From Methylomicrobium lacus LW14 (GTDB taxonomy: Bacteria > Pseudomonadota > Gammaproteobacteria > Methylococcales > Methylomonadaceae), in NCBI RefSeq assembly GCF_000527095.1, contig NZ_AZUN01000001.1, forward strand, positions 1,488,001-1,552,000: DNA of 64,000 nt. The letters run 5' to 3'. Positions 63,410 through 64,000 of the stretch are shown here, in pieces. A program made the translations under genes and the position numbers. The stretch's first letter is position 1. Every line of letters begins with the position of its first letter. The notes under the pieces are model-generated. The model searched no databases. It was not told where the DNA came from and was given only the letters and a program-made list of their open reading frames with translations.

Positions 63410-64000
63410 TCATTCGGCTAAAAAAATCTCGTCGCGGCCGTACAAGCGCCTCGCATCGGCATAGCCTTTGTCGCGGCAGACGGCCAGCATCTTGTTGATT
63501 TCCCGGATATAGACATCGTCATCTTCCGGCTCCAGCGCCATGAAATATTGCAGCCATGGCTCGCGCCCAATCGCATAGACAAAGACCCGGCTGGCATCGA
63601 CCGCATCCAACAGGCGCAAGGCCGCCTCGGCGTTGCTGCCGTTCGAACGCCGCGCCTGGCAATGCTTGTGATCCGGCAGCTTGGGCAGCAAGGCGCCATA
63701 GACCCAGGACAACGGCGCGCCGATGCATTCCATGCCCAGGAATACGGTATCGATTGCCCCATACTCGCGGCAAAGATTGTGATACATGCGTTCGTCGAGG
63801 CAATTGGAGTCTGCCGCAAACAACAGTTTTTGCTTGCCGGCGCGCACCAGATAGCCGCTTTTCGCGAACGGCAAATCGTTGTGTTCGCCAAGAAACGGCA
63901 CCGCGACGATTTCCCCGTCGATAAAAGGAAGCGCGTCCAATGGATCGATCTCGATCACCTGGCGGAACCCCAGTTCCCTGGCCAGCAGTTTCATCGAAAT
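63410..64000 (-). CDS. CmlA-like di-iron hydroxylase, C-terminal part (partial)
   Basis: The last 196 codons of a gene that continues beyond the right edge. The segment has VPFLGEHNDLPFAKSGYLVRAG, KLLFAADSNCLDERMY, FLGMECIGAPLSWVYGALL and VYAIGREPWLQYFM. This matches my recollection of the end of CmlA-type beta-lactamase-fold di-iron oxygenases, which beta-hydroxylate an amino acid held on an NRPS carrier (p-aminophenylalanine in chloramphenicol synthesis). The metal-binding HxHxDH is in the missing part. An ATG at 63994 is in frame but would start inside the domain, so it is not the true start. It reads toward the NRPS genes and is likely in their transcription unit. Confidence 0.75.
   Translation of the reverse strand: MSMKLLARELGFRQVIEIDPLDALPFIDGEIVAVPFLGEHNDLPFAKSGYLVRAGKQKLLFAADSNCLDERMYHNLCREYGAIDTVFLGMECIGAPLSWVYGALLPKLPDHKHCQARRSNGSNAEAALRLLDAVDASRVFVYAIGREPWLQYFMALEPEDDDVYIREINKMLAVCRDKGYADARRLYGRDEIFLAE

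Overview
The window looks like a gammaproteobacterial chromosome. The evidence is a hopanoid cyclase (Shc), TreYZ/GlgX glycogen-trehalose metabolism, outer-membrane and TonB-type genes, and pyoverdine-like siderophore logic. A methanotroph or related environmental genus would fit, but nothing in the window proves it. No rRNA, tRNA or CRISPR array was recognised.

Region 1 (1-5.7 kb) holds small stress and envelope genes: the start of a cyclic-glucan-synthase-like gene running off the left edge, a DUF3309 peptide, a methyltransferase, an exported protein of unknown role, a hemolysin-III/PAQR membrane protein, a Crp/Fnr regulator and an OmpA-domain protein. Region 2 (5.8-19.8 kb, minus strand) is a tight operon glgX-treY-treZ-debranching enzyme-shc. 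It turns glycogen into trehalose and ends in hopanoid synthesis, which suggests a shared desiccation or osmotic stress role. A P-type cation ATPase lies upstream of it. Next to the ATPase is a second, doubly deleted shc remnant.

Region 3 (20-36 kb) is a worn accessory zone. It has IS630, IS3 and ISAzo13-type insertion-sequence remnants, a degenerate Fic gene, an orphan ribbon-helix-helix antitoxin, a NERD-domain protein, a hemerythrin, a MltD-like lytic transglycosylase, and a large RHS-repeat polymorphic toxin with an AT-rich immunity gene. A 51-bp exact copy of RHS coding sequence sits 3 kb away, beside an ISAzo13-like element.

Region 4 (37 kb to the right edge) is the most interesting part: a nonribosomal peptide cluster arranged like a pyoverdine-type siderophore system but with a different assembly line. 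It encodes a FecI-like sigma factor, a FecR anti-sigma, an STN-containing TonB receptor, a PepSY membrane protein (possible ferric reductase), a PvdE/SyrD-like exporter, a PvdQ-like Ntn acylase and an MbtH protein. The two NRPS proteins are translationally coupled (C-A-T, then TubC-C-A-T-E-C-A-T-R). Tailoring genes encode a carbamoyltransferase, a cupin_8/JmjC-like protein and the C-terminus of a CmlA-like di-iron hydroxylase at the right edge. The adenylation pocket residues read by eye as Ser, unrecognised, Ser. The inferred product is an N-acylated Ser-(D)X-Ser peptide, released reductively as an aldehyde or alcohol, probably hydroxylated and carbamoylated, exported and then deacylated in the periplasm. 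I do not recognise this combination as a described siderophore pathway.
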